DNA of 9,523 nt, from the NCBI GenBank assembly GCA_946061795.1, contig CAMGSK010000052.1:1-9523 (forward strand). The letters are read 5' to 3'. Position 1 is the first letter of the stretch, and the number at the start of each line of letters is the position of its first letter. Of the stretch, positions 1 to 7,017 are shown one piece after another. The notes below the pieces were generated by a model. That model was not told the DNA's origin and made no database searches. It saw only the letters and a list, made by a program, of their open reading frames with translations. A program made the translations under genes and the position numbers. The stretch is from an uncultured Elusimicrobium sp. (GTDB lineage: Bacteria; Elusimicrobiota; Elusimicrobia; Elusimicrobiales; Elusimicrobiaceae).

Positions 1-2
1 CT

Positions 3-44
3 TACAACCAAAGCTCCGCCGTGGAAGGCTGGGAAGAAATTTAA
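3..44 (+). CDS. 3' end of an unidentified plus-strand gene (partial)
   Basis: An open frame enters from the left edge, encodes YNQSSAVEGWEEI and stops at TAA (42-44). The other two plus frames have no stop here and run on through the terminator stem. The stop lies 4 nt before the perfect palindromic terminator at 49-86, the arrangement expected for the end of a real gene. Thirteen residues are too few to identify a family, so the product is unknown. The call rests on terminator placement, not on protein similarity. Confidence 0.45.
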   Translation, partial: YNQSSAVEGWEEI

Positions 45-48
45 AAAC

Positions 49-86
49 AAAAGAACCCCCGGATTTTAAAATCCGGGGGTTCTTTT
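49..86. terminator. Bidirectional rho-independent terminator (perfect palindrome)
   Basis: A perfect 38-nt palindrome with 19-nt arms (49-67 and 68-86). The core is GAACCCCCGGATTTT and its complement, with four A at the left end and four T at the right. It therefore works as a stem plus U-tract in both directions. On the plus strand it ends the gene stopping at 44. On the minus strand it ends the EAL-protein operon, whose stop codon is at 98-100. Confidence 0.85.
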
Positions 87-97
87 AGGCAAAGGCT

Positions 98-2332
98 TCA
101 CTCCGGCGTCTCATCGCCCAAACGCCGTTCAAAATCTTCCACCGGCAAAGGACGGGAGAAAAGATATCCCTGCGCCAAATCACAGCCAATGGAATGCAAG
201 AACTCCGCCTGCTCGCGTGTTTCCACGCCTTCCGCCACCACCCGGCTGCCCAGGGATTTGATCATCTTCACCGCGCCGGAAATAATCTGGCGCATGCGCG
301 GATTGCCTTCTCCGCGGGCTAAAAATTCTTTGTCCAGCTTCACACAGTCAAAACACAAATTTTTCAATACGTTAAGAGAAGAGTAGCCGGAACCGAAATC
401 ATCCATCGCCACGGAAAAACCGCGTCCGTGCAGCTGGTCAATCACCTGCTTCATGCGCTCCTCGTTTCCAAACACCACGCTTTCCGTCAGCTCCACTTCC
501 AGCAACGAGTGATCCACGCCGAAACGGTCCGCTTCTTCGGACAGGGTTTGCACAAAGTCCGCGTCGGCCAAATGCAAACGGGAAAAGTTCACCCCCACCG
601 GGATCAAACGGCGGCTTTCTTCTTTCCAGCGTTTTAACAACGCCAGCGTTTCCTTCAGCATGAACATATCCAGTTTCAGCACAAAGCCGTTTTTTTCAAA
701 CACGGGAATAAACCAATCCGGAGGAATAAGCCCCTGCGAAGGATGTTTCCATCTCACCAAAGCCTCCGCGCTTTGGATGAGGCCCGTTTTAAAACGGCAT
801 TTCGGCTGCAGATACAGCTTAAAGTCCCCGTTTTCCAACGCTTGTTCCATACTGCTTTCAATACGTTTTTCCGTCACAATTTGGCGCAAATGGGATTCAT
901 CGTAAAACGCGCAGCTGCGGCCCGCGCTGCGTTTGGCCGAAGCCAAAGCCAAGTTGGCCCGGTCCATCATAATGTAAAAAGGCACGTCCTCGTCCAAAAC
1001 ATAGATTCCGCAGGTAAGGGACATCGGCAGGCATTCTTTTCCCGCTCGGCAAAAACGGCCGGCGCGCTCCGCCAACGCTTCCACGCGTTTGCCCAGCGCT
1101 TCGCGCCGGGGGCATTGCAGTAGAAGCAAGAACACGTCCGCTCCGCAGCGGCAAAACAGCTCTTTCTCCGCCAAACCTTCCTGAAGAGAAGACGCCACCT
1201 GTTTTAACACCTGGTCGCCCAGTTCAAAGCCGTAAATGTCGTTAACGGCTTTAAAACGGTTCACGTTCACTACGGCCAAAGCACATTCCGCGCCGTGTTC
1301 TTTTAATGCTGCGGCGGCCTCGGCAAAATGAAAACGGAACGCGTTCAAATTGTCTTTTCCGGTTAACGGGTCCACAAAACCCAAGCGATACAGGGCGCGG
1401 GAATTTTTATATTGCATGCGCAAAATAAACGCCAGCAACAGACCCAGCACGCCGATAATGGACAAACACAACGCTAAAGACATCCACATCAGCGTTTGCG
1501 CTTTATCGGCCACGGACGCCGTGGGCAGAACGGACAGCGCATGCCAGCCGTTGTAAGCCAGCGGATAATACGAAGCGAAACGATGACACCCCTCAAATTC
1601 ATAGCCCGTCAATCCGTCCCGTCCTTCTTCCAAATCGCGGCGCAGCCGCAGGGCGGATGTTCCGGCGTCAAAACGGGATTTGGAAGCCACATCAAAAACA
1701 TTTGCGTACGGAGCCTCAGAAGACGAGAGAACAATCTCTCCTTTGGAAGAAACAATAAATTCAAATCCGTTTTTCCCCAACAAATTCGTTTTCAGCGCTT
1801 CCGCGTAAAACTGCGCGGGCTGAGTGGCGAAAACGACCCCCAGCTTTTTCCCTTCCGCTCTCAGCGGAATGGCCAGCACCAGCACCGGCTTTCCGTCAAA
1901 CGGATCTTTGCGCAAAGCGGAAATAAAATGGCTGTGTTCATAAGCGAAAGCCACATCCTGCGAACTGAGGAAATCCCGCACGGACGCCCCGTTGGAAAAC
2001 ACGGCCAGGCCGTTTTTGTATTGAAAGCCCGTCAAATCAAACGAATTGCGTTTGTTTTGGCGGTTAAGATAAGATATCAGCTTATTTTGGCTGGCAAGTG
2101 CGTCCGGGGTCTCCAAGGAAACGGCCAACGCCGTCAACACCTGCAGCTGCGCACTGATCAGGCGGTTAAAATGAGCGGCCGATTCCCGGCTTAATTCGGC
2201 AATGGACGCGCGCGCGTCGGCGCTCAAGCGCCGGGTCACCTGGCGCCAATACAGCACCGAGCCCGCCGCTACGATAAGCGCGGCCAGCAACACCACCACA
2301 AAAGCGCGTTTGAACCCTGTGGTCTTATACAT
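98..2332 (-). CDS. Membrane-anchored Cache-GGDEF-EAL protein, probable c-di-GMP phosphodiesterase
   Basis: A 744-aa inner-membrane signalling protein. An N-terminal membrane helix (about residues 10-29) is followed by a periplasmic sensor of about 250 residues with the look of a double Cache domain, a second helix (about 280-305), a GGDEF domain (about 315-480) and an EAL domain (about 490-740). The cyclase signature is degenerate: GGDEF reads GADVF (397-401), and the metal-binding DxD before FK reads NVN (356-358), so cyclase activity is unlikely. The EAL domain keeps the residues expected of an active phosphodiesterase: E523 (EALVRW), N582, E614 (ELTE), D644-D645 (DDFGSGYSSL), K665, E701 and Q721. 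I infer that it hydrolyses c-di-GMP to pGpG in response to a periplasmic ligand, with the GGDEF part perhaps regulatory. The start at 2332 has a strong SD (GGAGGAG, 2336-2342). It lies 14 nt after the stop of the 179-aa gene, so the two are probably co-transcribed. Confidence 0.9.
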   Translation of the reverse strand: MYKTTGFKRAFVVVLLAALIVAAGSVLYWRQVTRRLSADARASIAELSRESAAHFNRLISAQLQVLTALAVSLETPDALASQNKLISYLNRQNKRNSFDLTGFQYKNGLAVFSNGASVRDFLSSQDVAFAYEHSHFISALRKDPFDGKPVLVLAIPLRAEGKKLGVVFATQPAQFYAEALKTNLLGKNGFEFIVSSKGEIVLSSSEAPYANVFDVASKSRFDAGTSALRLRRDLEEGRDGLTGYEFEGCHRFASYYPLAYNGWHALSVLPTASVADKAQTLMWMSLALCLSIIGVLGLLLAFILRMQYKNSRALYRLGFVDPLTGKDNLNAFRFHFAEAAAALKEHGAECALAVVNVNRFKAVNDIYGFELGDQVLKQVASSLQEGLAEKELFCRCGADVFLLLLQCPRREALGKRVEALAERAGRFCRAGKECLPMSLTCGIYVLDEDVPFYIMMDRANLALASAKRSAGRSCAFYDESHLRQIVTEKRIESSMEQALENGDFKLYLQPKCRFKTGLIQSAEALVRWKHPSQGLIPPDWFIPVFEKNGFVLKLDMFMLKETLALLKRWKEESRRLIPVGVNFSRLHLADADFVQTLSEEADRFGVDHSLLEVELTESVVFGNEERMKQVIDQLHGRGFSVAMDDFGSGYSSLNVLKNLCFDCVKLDKEFLARGEGNPRMRQIISGAVKMIKSLGSRVVAEGVETREQAEFLHSIGCDLAQGYLFSRPLPVEDFERRLGDETPE

Positions 2333-2346
2333 GGACTCCTCCGCCG

Positions 2347-2886
2347 TCAGCCGGCTTTTTGCTCTTGGGCGGGCGGAACAGGCGCGGAGGGTTGTTGTTC
2401 TTCCCGGAACGCGCCGATAAGCTGTTGGGTATAGGCAAAAAACGGATAGAGTTCGTTTTGCGGGTCTCTGGCCTGGGATTCGGCCAACTCTTTAGCAAAA
2501 ATACGTCCGTCCGCAGATACGGCAAACAGCGTGACGCGGGACGGATCTTTTTGCTGAGGCAAAGACGCAACGGCGTCCAGTTTTCCGGCGGCTTCTGCCG
2601 CGGCTTGCATCAAACGCAAAGCTTTATCCCGCACCGGGCCGCTGGACGCCCCTCCGGTAAAGCCGCCTAAACCGCTGGCGCTGTGGTTTTCAAAATACAT
2701 GCTGGCGTTGCCCAGAGACGAAGCCGCCGCCATCAAATTCTTCACGCCGCCGCGGTCATCCGTCGCCGCCATTTCCACTCCGGCGACGCAAATTTTGTGT
2801 TCGCCCAACGCGGGAACTTCTTTTTTATGCAGCAAATTTTTTGCATCCAGCCAAAAACCCCTCATTGTTTCATATGCTTTATTCAT
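2347..2886 (-). CDS. Hypothetical protein, 179 aa, first gene of the EAL-protein operon
   Basis: I do not recognise this family. The ATG at 2886 is chosen because AAGGGGG (2891-2897) sits at proper SD distance; a longer in-frame version starting with TTG at 2904 would place this SD inside the gene. The 179-aa product has no signal peptide or membrane helix and is probably cytoplasmic. Residues about 50-85 are rich in Gly, Ala, Ser and Asn. A helical Ala-rich stretch follows (RDKALRLMQAAAEAAGKLDA), then a segment resembling a small alpha/beta unit (RVTLFAVSADGRIFAKELAE), and a Pro/Gln-rich tail (EEQQPSAPVPPAQEQKAG) that is probably disordered. It precedes the EAL protein by 14 nt, so it may share regulation or act with it; that is inference only. 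Frame, SD and promoter support a real gene. Confidence 0.75.
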   Translation of the reverse strand: MNKAYETMRGFWLDAKNLLHKKEVPALGEHKICVAGVEMAATDDRGGVKNLMAAASSLGNASMYFENHSASGLGGFTGGASSGPVRDKALRLMQAAAEAAGKLDAVASLPQQKDPSRVTLFAVSADGRIFAKELAESQARDPQNELYPFFAYTQQLIGAFREEQQPSAPVPPAQEQKAG

Positions 2887-2916
2887 GTATCCCCCTTGCT
2901 CCAACAGATTGTATAT

Positions 2917-2925
2917 AGTTTAGCA
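2917..2925 (-). promoter_or_regulatory. Extended -10 promoter of the 179-aa/EAL operon
   Basis: The minus strand reads TGCTAAACT (hexamer 2917-2922). This predicts a start of transcription near 2910 and a 24-nt leader carrying the AAGGGGG SD. A poor -35 (TTCCCG, 2941-2946) lies 18 nt upstream, as is usual for extended -10 promoters. No hairpin or riboswitch-like leader is visible. Confidence 0.5.
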
Positions 2926-3002
2926 TGAATCGCACGCGCGCGGGAAGGACTCTAATGCAAAAACCGGCCCGCCAATCTCCGAACCACGCGGCGGCGCAAA
3001 TT

Positions 3003-3011
3003 TGCTAGAGT
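3003..3011 (+). promoter_or_regulatory. Extended -10 promoter of deoB
   Basis: TGCTAGAGT gives an extended -10 (hexamer 3006-3011) with no convincing -35. Transcription would begin near 3018, giving a leader of about 46 nt. A small GC hairpin (CGGCGG at 3021-3026, CCGCCG at 3031-3036) lies at the very 5' end of that leader, well before the SD. No DeoR or CytR operator could be recognised. Confidence 0.45.
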
Positions 3012-3063
3012 AAAAGAAAACGGCGGAAGTCCGCCGGGTACCTGACGCATTAAGGAGCGGAAT

Positions 3064-4275
3064 ATGACAGAAAAAGGACGCGTAATCATTTTGATGATGG
3101 ATTCGTTCGGACTGGGAGGCGCGGAGGACGCCGCCGCTTTCGGCGACGAAGGAGCCGATACGCTGGGGCACATCGCCGCCGCGCGCGGAGGGCTGAAGCT
3201 GCCTAATCTGGCCGCGCTGGGTTTGTTTAAAGCAGCACAGGCCTCCACCGGAAAATCCGTCCCGTCGGCAGAAGCTCAGCCGGAGGCCAAGCTGAACCTT
3301 CCCGCAAAATACGGATATATGAAAGAAGTCAGCAAAGGCAAAGACACTTCTTCGGGCCACTGGGAAATGGCGGGCGTGCCCGTCACGTTTGACTGGGGAT
3401 ATTTTAAGCCGGACTACCCCTCTTTCCCTCCGCAGCTCATTGAGAAAATTTGTCAGGAAGCAGGACTGCCCGGCATTTTGGGTGACAAAGCCGCCTCCGG
3501 CACCGCCATTATTGAAGAACTGGGGGAAGCGCATATTCAGACGGGCAAACCCATTTGCTATACGTCGGCCGACAGCGTGTTTCAAATCGCCGCGCACGAA
3601 AAACATTTCGGTTTGGAGCGGCTGTACAAAGTGTGCGAAATCGCTTTCAAACATCTAAAACCCTATAACATCGCCCGCGTCATCGCCCGGCCGTTTGAAG
3701 GAGAGAAAAAAGGTGAATTTAAACGCACCAAAAACCGCCACGATTATTCCGTCACGCCTCCCAGCCAAACCCTTCTGGACGTCATGAAAAACGCGGGAGG
3801 GAACGTGATTTCCGTAGGGAAAATAGCCGATATTTACGCCCACTGCGGCATTACGCGCGCGGTAAAAGCTTCCGGTCTGGAGGAATTATGGGACGTCACG
3901 CTGGAAGAAATCAAAAATGCCCCGGACAACAGCATTGTCTTCACGAACTTCGTGGACTTTGACATGACCTGGGGTCACCGGCGCGACGCGGAAGGATACG
4001 CCAAAGGATTGGAATACTTTGACTCCTGCCTGCCGGAGCTTTTAACCGTCCTGAAAGAAAATGACGTGGTGTTTATCACTGCTGACCACGGCTGCGACCC
4101 TACCTATAAAGGCACCGACCATACGCGCGAACACGTGCCCGTGCTGATGTTCGGCCACAAAGTAAAACCCGGCTTTATCGGCGCGCGGGAAACATACGCG
4201 GATTTGGGCCAAACGGCGGCCGAGTATCTGGGACTGCCCAAGCTGCAAACGGGAAAAAGTTTCTTAAACGAATAA
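3064..4275 (+). CDS. deoB: Phosphopentomutase
   Basis: A 403-aa cytosolic enzyme of the alkaline-phosphatase superfamily. It interconverts (deoxy)ribose 1-phosphate and 5-phosphate, linking nucleoside phosphorolysis to central carbon metabolism. The length is normal for DeoB. The first metal ligand and flanks read DSFGLGG (D13). The active-site Thr that carries the phosphate is T95 in [10 protein letters not shown]. Further ligands match the Bacillus cereus enzyme by position and context: D170 (YTSADSV), D300 and H305 ([12 protein letters not shown]), D341-H342 (TADHG) and H353 (DHTREH). Other family stretches are [18 protein letters not shown] and VGKIADIY. The sequence resembles the Escherichia coli type, including VTFDWGYF after the active site. 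The ATG at 3064 has the SD AAGGAG (3052-3057). It stands alone here, without deoA, deoC, deoD or a kinase. It diverges from the 179-aa/EAL operon and ends in its own terminator. Confidence 0.97.
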   Translation: MTEKGRVIILMMDSFGLGGAEDAAAFGDEGADTLGHIAAARGGLKLPNLAALGLFKAAQASTGKSVPSAEAQPEAKLNLPAKYGYMKEVSKGKDTSSGHWEMAGVPVTFDWGYFKPDYPSFPPQLIEKICQEAGLPGILGDKAASGTAIIEELGEAHIQTGKPICYTSADSVFQIAAHEKHFGLERLYKVCEIAFKHLKPYNIARVIARPFEGEKKGEFKRTKNRHDYSVTPPSQTLLDVMKNAGGNVISVGKIADIYAHCGITRAVKASGLEELWDVTLEEIKNAPDNSIVFTNFVDFDMTWGHRRDAEGYAKGLEYFDSCLPELLTVLKENDVVFITADHGCDPTYKGTDHTREHVPVLMFGHKVKPGFIGARETYADLGQTAAEYLGLPKLQTGKSFLNE

Positions 4276-4302
4276 ACCGTTTCCGTTTGATTTTTTCTCA
4301 CC

Positions 4303-4336
4303 ACGCCCCGGATGACCCGTCCGGGGCGTTTGTATA
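4303..4336 (+). terminator. Rho-independent terminator of deoB
   Basis: A 10-bp stem, ACGCCCCGGA (4303-4312) pairing with TCCGGGGCGT (4320-4329), has a 7-nt loop and is followed by a T-rich run (GTTTGTATATTTT). It begins 27 nt after the deoB stop. Confidence 0.8.
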
Positions 4337-4350
4337 TTTTCCGCGGTAAT

Positions 4351-4390
4351 TTTCAAAAACAAAACGGCCCGGAGCGGAATACTCCGGGCC
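4351..4390 (-). terminator. Rho-independent terminator of copA
   Basis: On the minus strand, GGCCCGGAG (4382-4390) pairs with CTCCGGGCC (4366-4374) over a 7-nt loop, followed by GTTTTGTTTTTGAAA. It begins 19 nt after the copA stop. With the deoB terminator it insulates two converging genes. Confidence 0.8.
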
Positions 4391-4409
4391 ATGCAAACCT
4401 TGCACGTTT

Positions 4410-4616
4410 TTATTTTTCGTGGATATCCGTTACCTTATATCCGGCTTTTTCCACCGCTTCCCGAACGGCTTCATCTGAAACCTCTCCGGAAACTTCCGCG
4501 CATTTGCGGTTCAAATCTACTTTTGCCTCTGCACCCGGCAGCGCGCTCAAAGCAGCTTCCACCCGGCCCGCGCAATGCGCGCACATCATGCCTTCTATCA
4601 TCACGATTTTCGTCAT
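4410..4616 (-). CDS. Possible CopZ-like chaperone from an internal start within copA
   Basis: Codon 766 of copA is an ATG (4614-4616) preceded at 8 nt by GAGG (4625-4628), a plausible SD. Initiation there would yield a 68-aa protein, MTKIVMIEGMMCAHC onward, the size and fold expected of a free CopZ copper chaperone (CxxC at residues 12 and 15). Methionine followed by a beta strand into the CxxC loop is how stand-alone CopZ proteins begin. Two readings are open: copA and copZ were separate genes that fused by losing a stop codon, with the old start still visible, or both products are made. Nothing in the sequence proves that the internal start is used. The purine-rich linker could also produce a GAGG by chance. 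Confidence 0.35.
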   Translation of the reverse strand: MTKIVMIEGMMCAHCAGRVEAALSALPGAEAKVDLNRKCAEVSGEVSDEAVREAVEKAGYKVTDIHEK

Positions 4617-6911
4617 TTTCTTTTCCTCTTCTTTCTTTTGAAAATTTCCGTATTTTTTAAACGGATCAAAACGTCTCAGGCGCAGCGCGTTGCCCACTAC
4701 AAAAACGGAACTGCAACTCATCGCCGCAGCCGCAAACACGGGGCTCAGCTTCCACCCCAGCCACGGATAAAAAACCCCCGCCGCCAAAGGAATACCGAGC
4801 GCATTGTAAAAAAACGCCCAAAATAAATTTTCTTTAATGTTTGTCATCACCGCATGCGAAAGCCGTACGGACGCCGCCACTGCGGCCAAATCATTTTTTA
4901 CCAGCACCACGTCCGCCGTTTCCAAAGCGGCGTCCGTTCCCGCCCCTAAGGCCACACCCACATCCGCACGCGCCAGAGCGGGCGCGTCGTTCACGCCGTC
5001 CCCCACCATCATCACGCGCAAACCTTCCTGCTGCAAACGGCGCACTTCGGCCTCTTTATCCTGGGGCAGCACCCCGGCAATTACATGCCGTATTCCCAGT
5101 TTTTTGGCCACTGCATGCGCCGTACGTTCATTATCTCCCGTCAACAAAATCACCCGCAGTCCCATGGCTTCCAGTTCCGCCACAGCCTGCGCCGCGCCGG
5201 GTTTGGGGAGATCGGCCAACGCCAGAAGCCCGGTAAATTTCCCGTCCTCGGCAAAAAACAACGCCGTTTTGCCCTCTTCGGCAAAAGCGCGGGCTTTTTC
5301 TTCGTACGCTTGCGGAACCTCTATCCCGGCCGAATGCATATACCTTAAATTTCCCCCGCTCACCCACACGCCGTCCACCCGCGCGCGAATGCCCGCACCG
5401 GGAAAAGATTCAAACGCTTCGCTCTTCCATGCGCCGGAAAAGCCTCGTTCTTCGCACGCGCGCATCACGGCACGGGAAAGAGGATGTTCGGAACGGCTTT
5501 CCGCTGCGCCGGCCCGAAGCCAAAAGGTTTTTTCTTCCGTCCCAGGAGTCAAAGACACGTCCGTCACTTCCGGTTTTCCCTGCGTCAGCGTCCCCGTTTT
5601 ATCCAACAAAACGGCATTGACCAAGCGGGCCGTTTCCAATGTTTGGGCGGATTTAAACAAAATACCTCTCCGCGCGCCCGTCCCCGTTCCGACCATTACC
5701 GCCGTCGGAGTGGCCAATCCCAGCGCGCAAGGACAGGAAATAACCAACACAGCCACCGCCGTTCCCAAAGCAAACGCGGCGCCATATCCCGCCAGCAGCC
5801 ACACGGCCGCCGTCACCAGCGCAATCGCGAGCACCACGGGGACAAATACGCCGCTGACTTTATCGGCCAAACGACCGACGGGGGCCTTGGAAGCGGAAGC
5901 TTCTTCCACCAAGGCAATAATTTGGGACAAAAGGGTTTTGCTGCCCGCTTTGGTGACGGAAAATTGAAAATACCCCGCCGTATTGACGCTTCCCGCGCTG
6001 ACGGCGTCCCCCGTCGTTTTATCCACCGGCATGCTTTCCCCGGTTAATGCGGACTGGTCCAGAGCGCCGCGGCCGCTGACGATAATCCCGTCGGCCGGTA
6101 CGGCCATTCCGGCCTTCACGGCCAAAACATCCCCCTCTTTTATTTGTTCGGCGGGGATTTCCGTTTCTTGGCCATCACGCACCAGCAAGGCCTTTTTAGG
6201 GGCCAAGTTAAGCAGCTGGGCAATGGCGCCGGAGGTTTTGCGTTTGGCGCGGGATTCCATATATTTTCCCAGGGTAATAAGCGTCAAAATCACGGCAGCG
6301 GACTCAAAATACAAATCCATTCCCGCTTCATGCGCGCGCTGCGCGTCCGCATTTCCCAAAGACCATATAATGACGTACAACGCGCCGACGCCGTACGCCG
6401 CGGCGGCCGAAGAGCCCAAGGCGATCAGACTGTTCATATTCGGGGCGCGGTGCCACAGCGTCTTAAACCCGTTCACAAATATCTCCCGGTTTACATACAA
6501 TACGGGAAGCAACAGCAGCAGCTGCGTCAACGCAAATACGCCGGGGTTTCCCGTCACCGCCGCCGGAAGCGGCGCACCGGCCATATGTCCCATCGCCACA
6601 TAAAAAAGAGGAAGAGAGAACGCCGCCGAGAGCCAGAAACGTTTTTGTAAGCGCGCCTCTTCTTCCCGCGCGGGGTCCGTCTGAGGGGCGGATGTTTCCC
6701 CCTGCGCCGACTGGGCCGCATAGCCCGCGGCTTTCACGGCCGACAGAATGTCTTGCTCAGACAGGACATTTTCGTCAAAATCGGCATTTAACGTGTTTTT
6801 GAGTAAATTGACTTCCGCTTTGCGCATGCCGGCCAAAGAGGAAACCGCTTTTTCCACCCGGGCGGAACAAGCGGCGCAGCTCATGCCGGAAACGATAAAT
6901 TTTTTGTTCAT
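4410..6911 (-). CDS. copA: Copper-exporting P1B-type ATPase with N- and C-terminal metal-binding domains
   Basis: An 833-aa inner-membrane pump that exports Cu(I), and possibly Ag(I), at the cost of ATP. Domain order: an HMA metal-binding domain with GMSCAAC (C12, C15); transmembrane helices from about residue 90; the actuator domain with TGES (290-293); the ion-path motif CPC (393-395); DKTGT with phosphorylated D437; the nucleotide-binding HP motif (H476-P477); TGDN (591-594); GDGVND (637-642); and the last two helices with YN (702-703) and MxxSS (731-735). The CPC, YN and MxxSS set is that of the Cu(I) subgroup. A charged Lys/Glu linker (752-765) then leads to a second HMA domain with GMMCAHC (C777, C780). 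A C-terminal HMA is uncommon, though Archaeoglobus fulgidus CopA has one. The SD is GGGAGAG, right before the ATG. No CsoR, CueR or CopY gene lies in the window. Confidence 0.96.
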   Translation of the reverse strand: MNKKFIVSGMSCAACSARVEKAVSSLAGMRKAEVNLLKNTLNADFDENVLSEQDILSAVKAAGYAAQSAQGETSAPQTDPAREEEARLQKRFWLSAAFSLPLFYVAMGHMAGAPLPAAVTGNPGVFALTQLLLLLPVLYVNREIFVNGFKTLWHRAPNMNSLIALGSSAAAAYGVGALYVIIWSLGNADAQRAHEAGMDLYFESAAVILTLITLGKYMESRAKRKTSGAIAQLLNLAPKKALLVRDGQETEIPAEQIKEGDVLAVKAGMAVPADGIIVSGRGALDQSALTGESMPVDKTTGDAVSAGSVNTAGYFQFSVTKAGSKTLLSQIIALVEEASASKAPVGRLADKVSGVFVPVVLAIALVTAAVWLLAGYGAAFALGTAVAVLVISCPCALGLATPTAVMVGTGTGARRGILFKSAQTLETARLVNAVLLDKTGTLTQGKPEVTDVSLTPGTEEKTFWLRAGAAESRSEHPLSRAVMRACEERGFSGAWKSEAFESFPGAGIRARVDGVWVSGGNLRYMHSAGIEVPQAYEEKARAFAEEGKTALFFAEDGKFTGLLALADLPKPGAAQAVAELEAMGLRVILLTGDNERTAHAVAKKLGIRHVIAGVLPQDKEAEVRRLQQEGLRVMMVGDGVNDAPALARADVGVALGAGTDAALETADVVLVKNDLAAVAASVRLSHAVMTNIKENLFWAFFYNALGIPLAAGVFYPWLGWKLSPVFAAAAMSCSSVFVVGNALRLRRFDPFKKYGNFQKKEEEKKMTKIVMIEGMMCAHCAGRVEAALSALPGAEAKVDLNRKCAEVSGEVSDEAVREAVEKAGYKVTDIHEK

Positions 6912-6928
6912 AAATCTCTCCCGATGTC

Positions 6929-6937
6929 ATTATACCA
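6929..6937 (-). promoter_or_regulatory. Extended -10 promoter of copA
   Basis: The minus strand carries TGGTATAAT, an extended -10 with a consensus hexamer (6929-6934) and no good -35. Predicted transcription starts near 6922, giving a leader of only about 11 nt that consists of the SD and spacer. No CopY box or MerR-type long-spacer dyad could be recognised between the -10 and the start of the divergent gene, so the copper response, if any, cannot be assigned. Confidence 0.65.
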
Positions 6938-6979
6938 AAAGCCCTCCCCGCACCGGAGTAATAACCCTTTTTTGGCACT

Positions 6980-7009
6980 TTGAAAGGAATCTTACGTATT
7001 TGGTAAACT
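6980..7009 (+). promoter_or_regulatory. Promoter of the CNNM/CorC gene, predicting a leaderless mRNA
   Basis: TTGAAA (-35, 6980-6985), an 18-nt spacer and TAAACT (-10, 7004-7009) with the TG extension at 7001-7002. The ATG begins 9 nt after the hexamer, so +1 should fall at or within about 2 nt of it. There is no SD in front of the ATG. Confidence 0.6.
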
Positions 7010-7017
7010 TAGCTTAT

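Noticed and set aside
2887..2904. TTG start six codons upstream for the 179-aa protein.
   Set aside because: The strong SD AAGGGGG lies between this TTG and the ATG at 2886, so the ATG is the better start.
4837..5967. Long plus-strand open frame opposite copA, and several more on the strand opposite the EAL gene and deoB.
   Set aside because: They are antisense shadows of well-supported genes, with low-complexity Arg/Pro/Ser-rich products and no SD or recognisable domain.
6748..7017. In-frame upstream extension of the CNNM protein by 90 codons, starting at an ATG inside copA.
   Set aside because: It would run antisense across the start of copA and over both divergent promoters, and would put an unrelated tail before the membrane helix that opens this family. 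ATG 7018 fits the family length.
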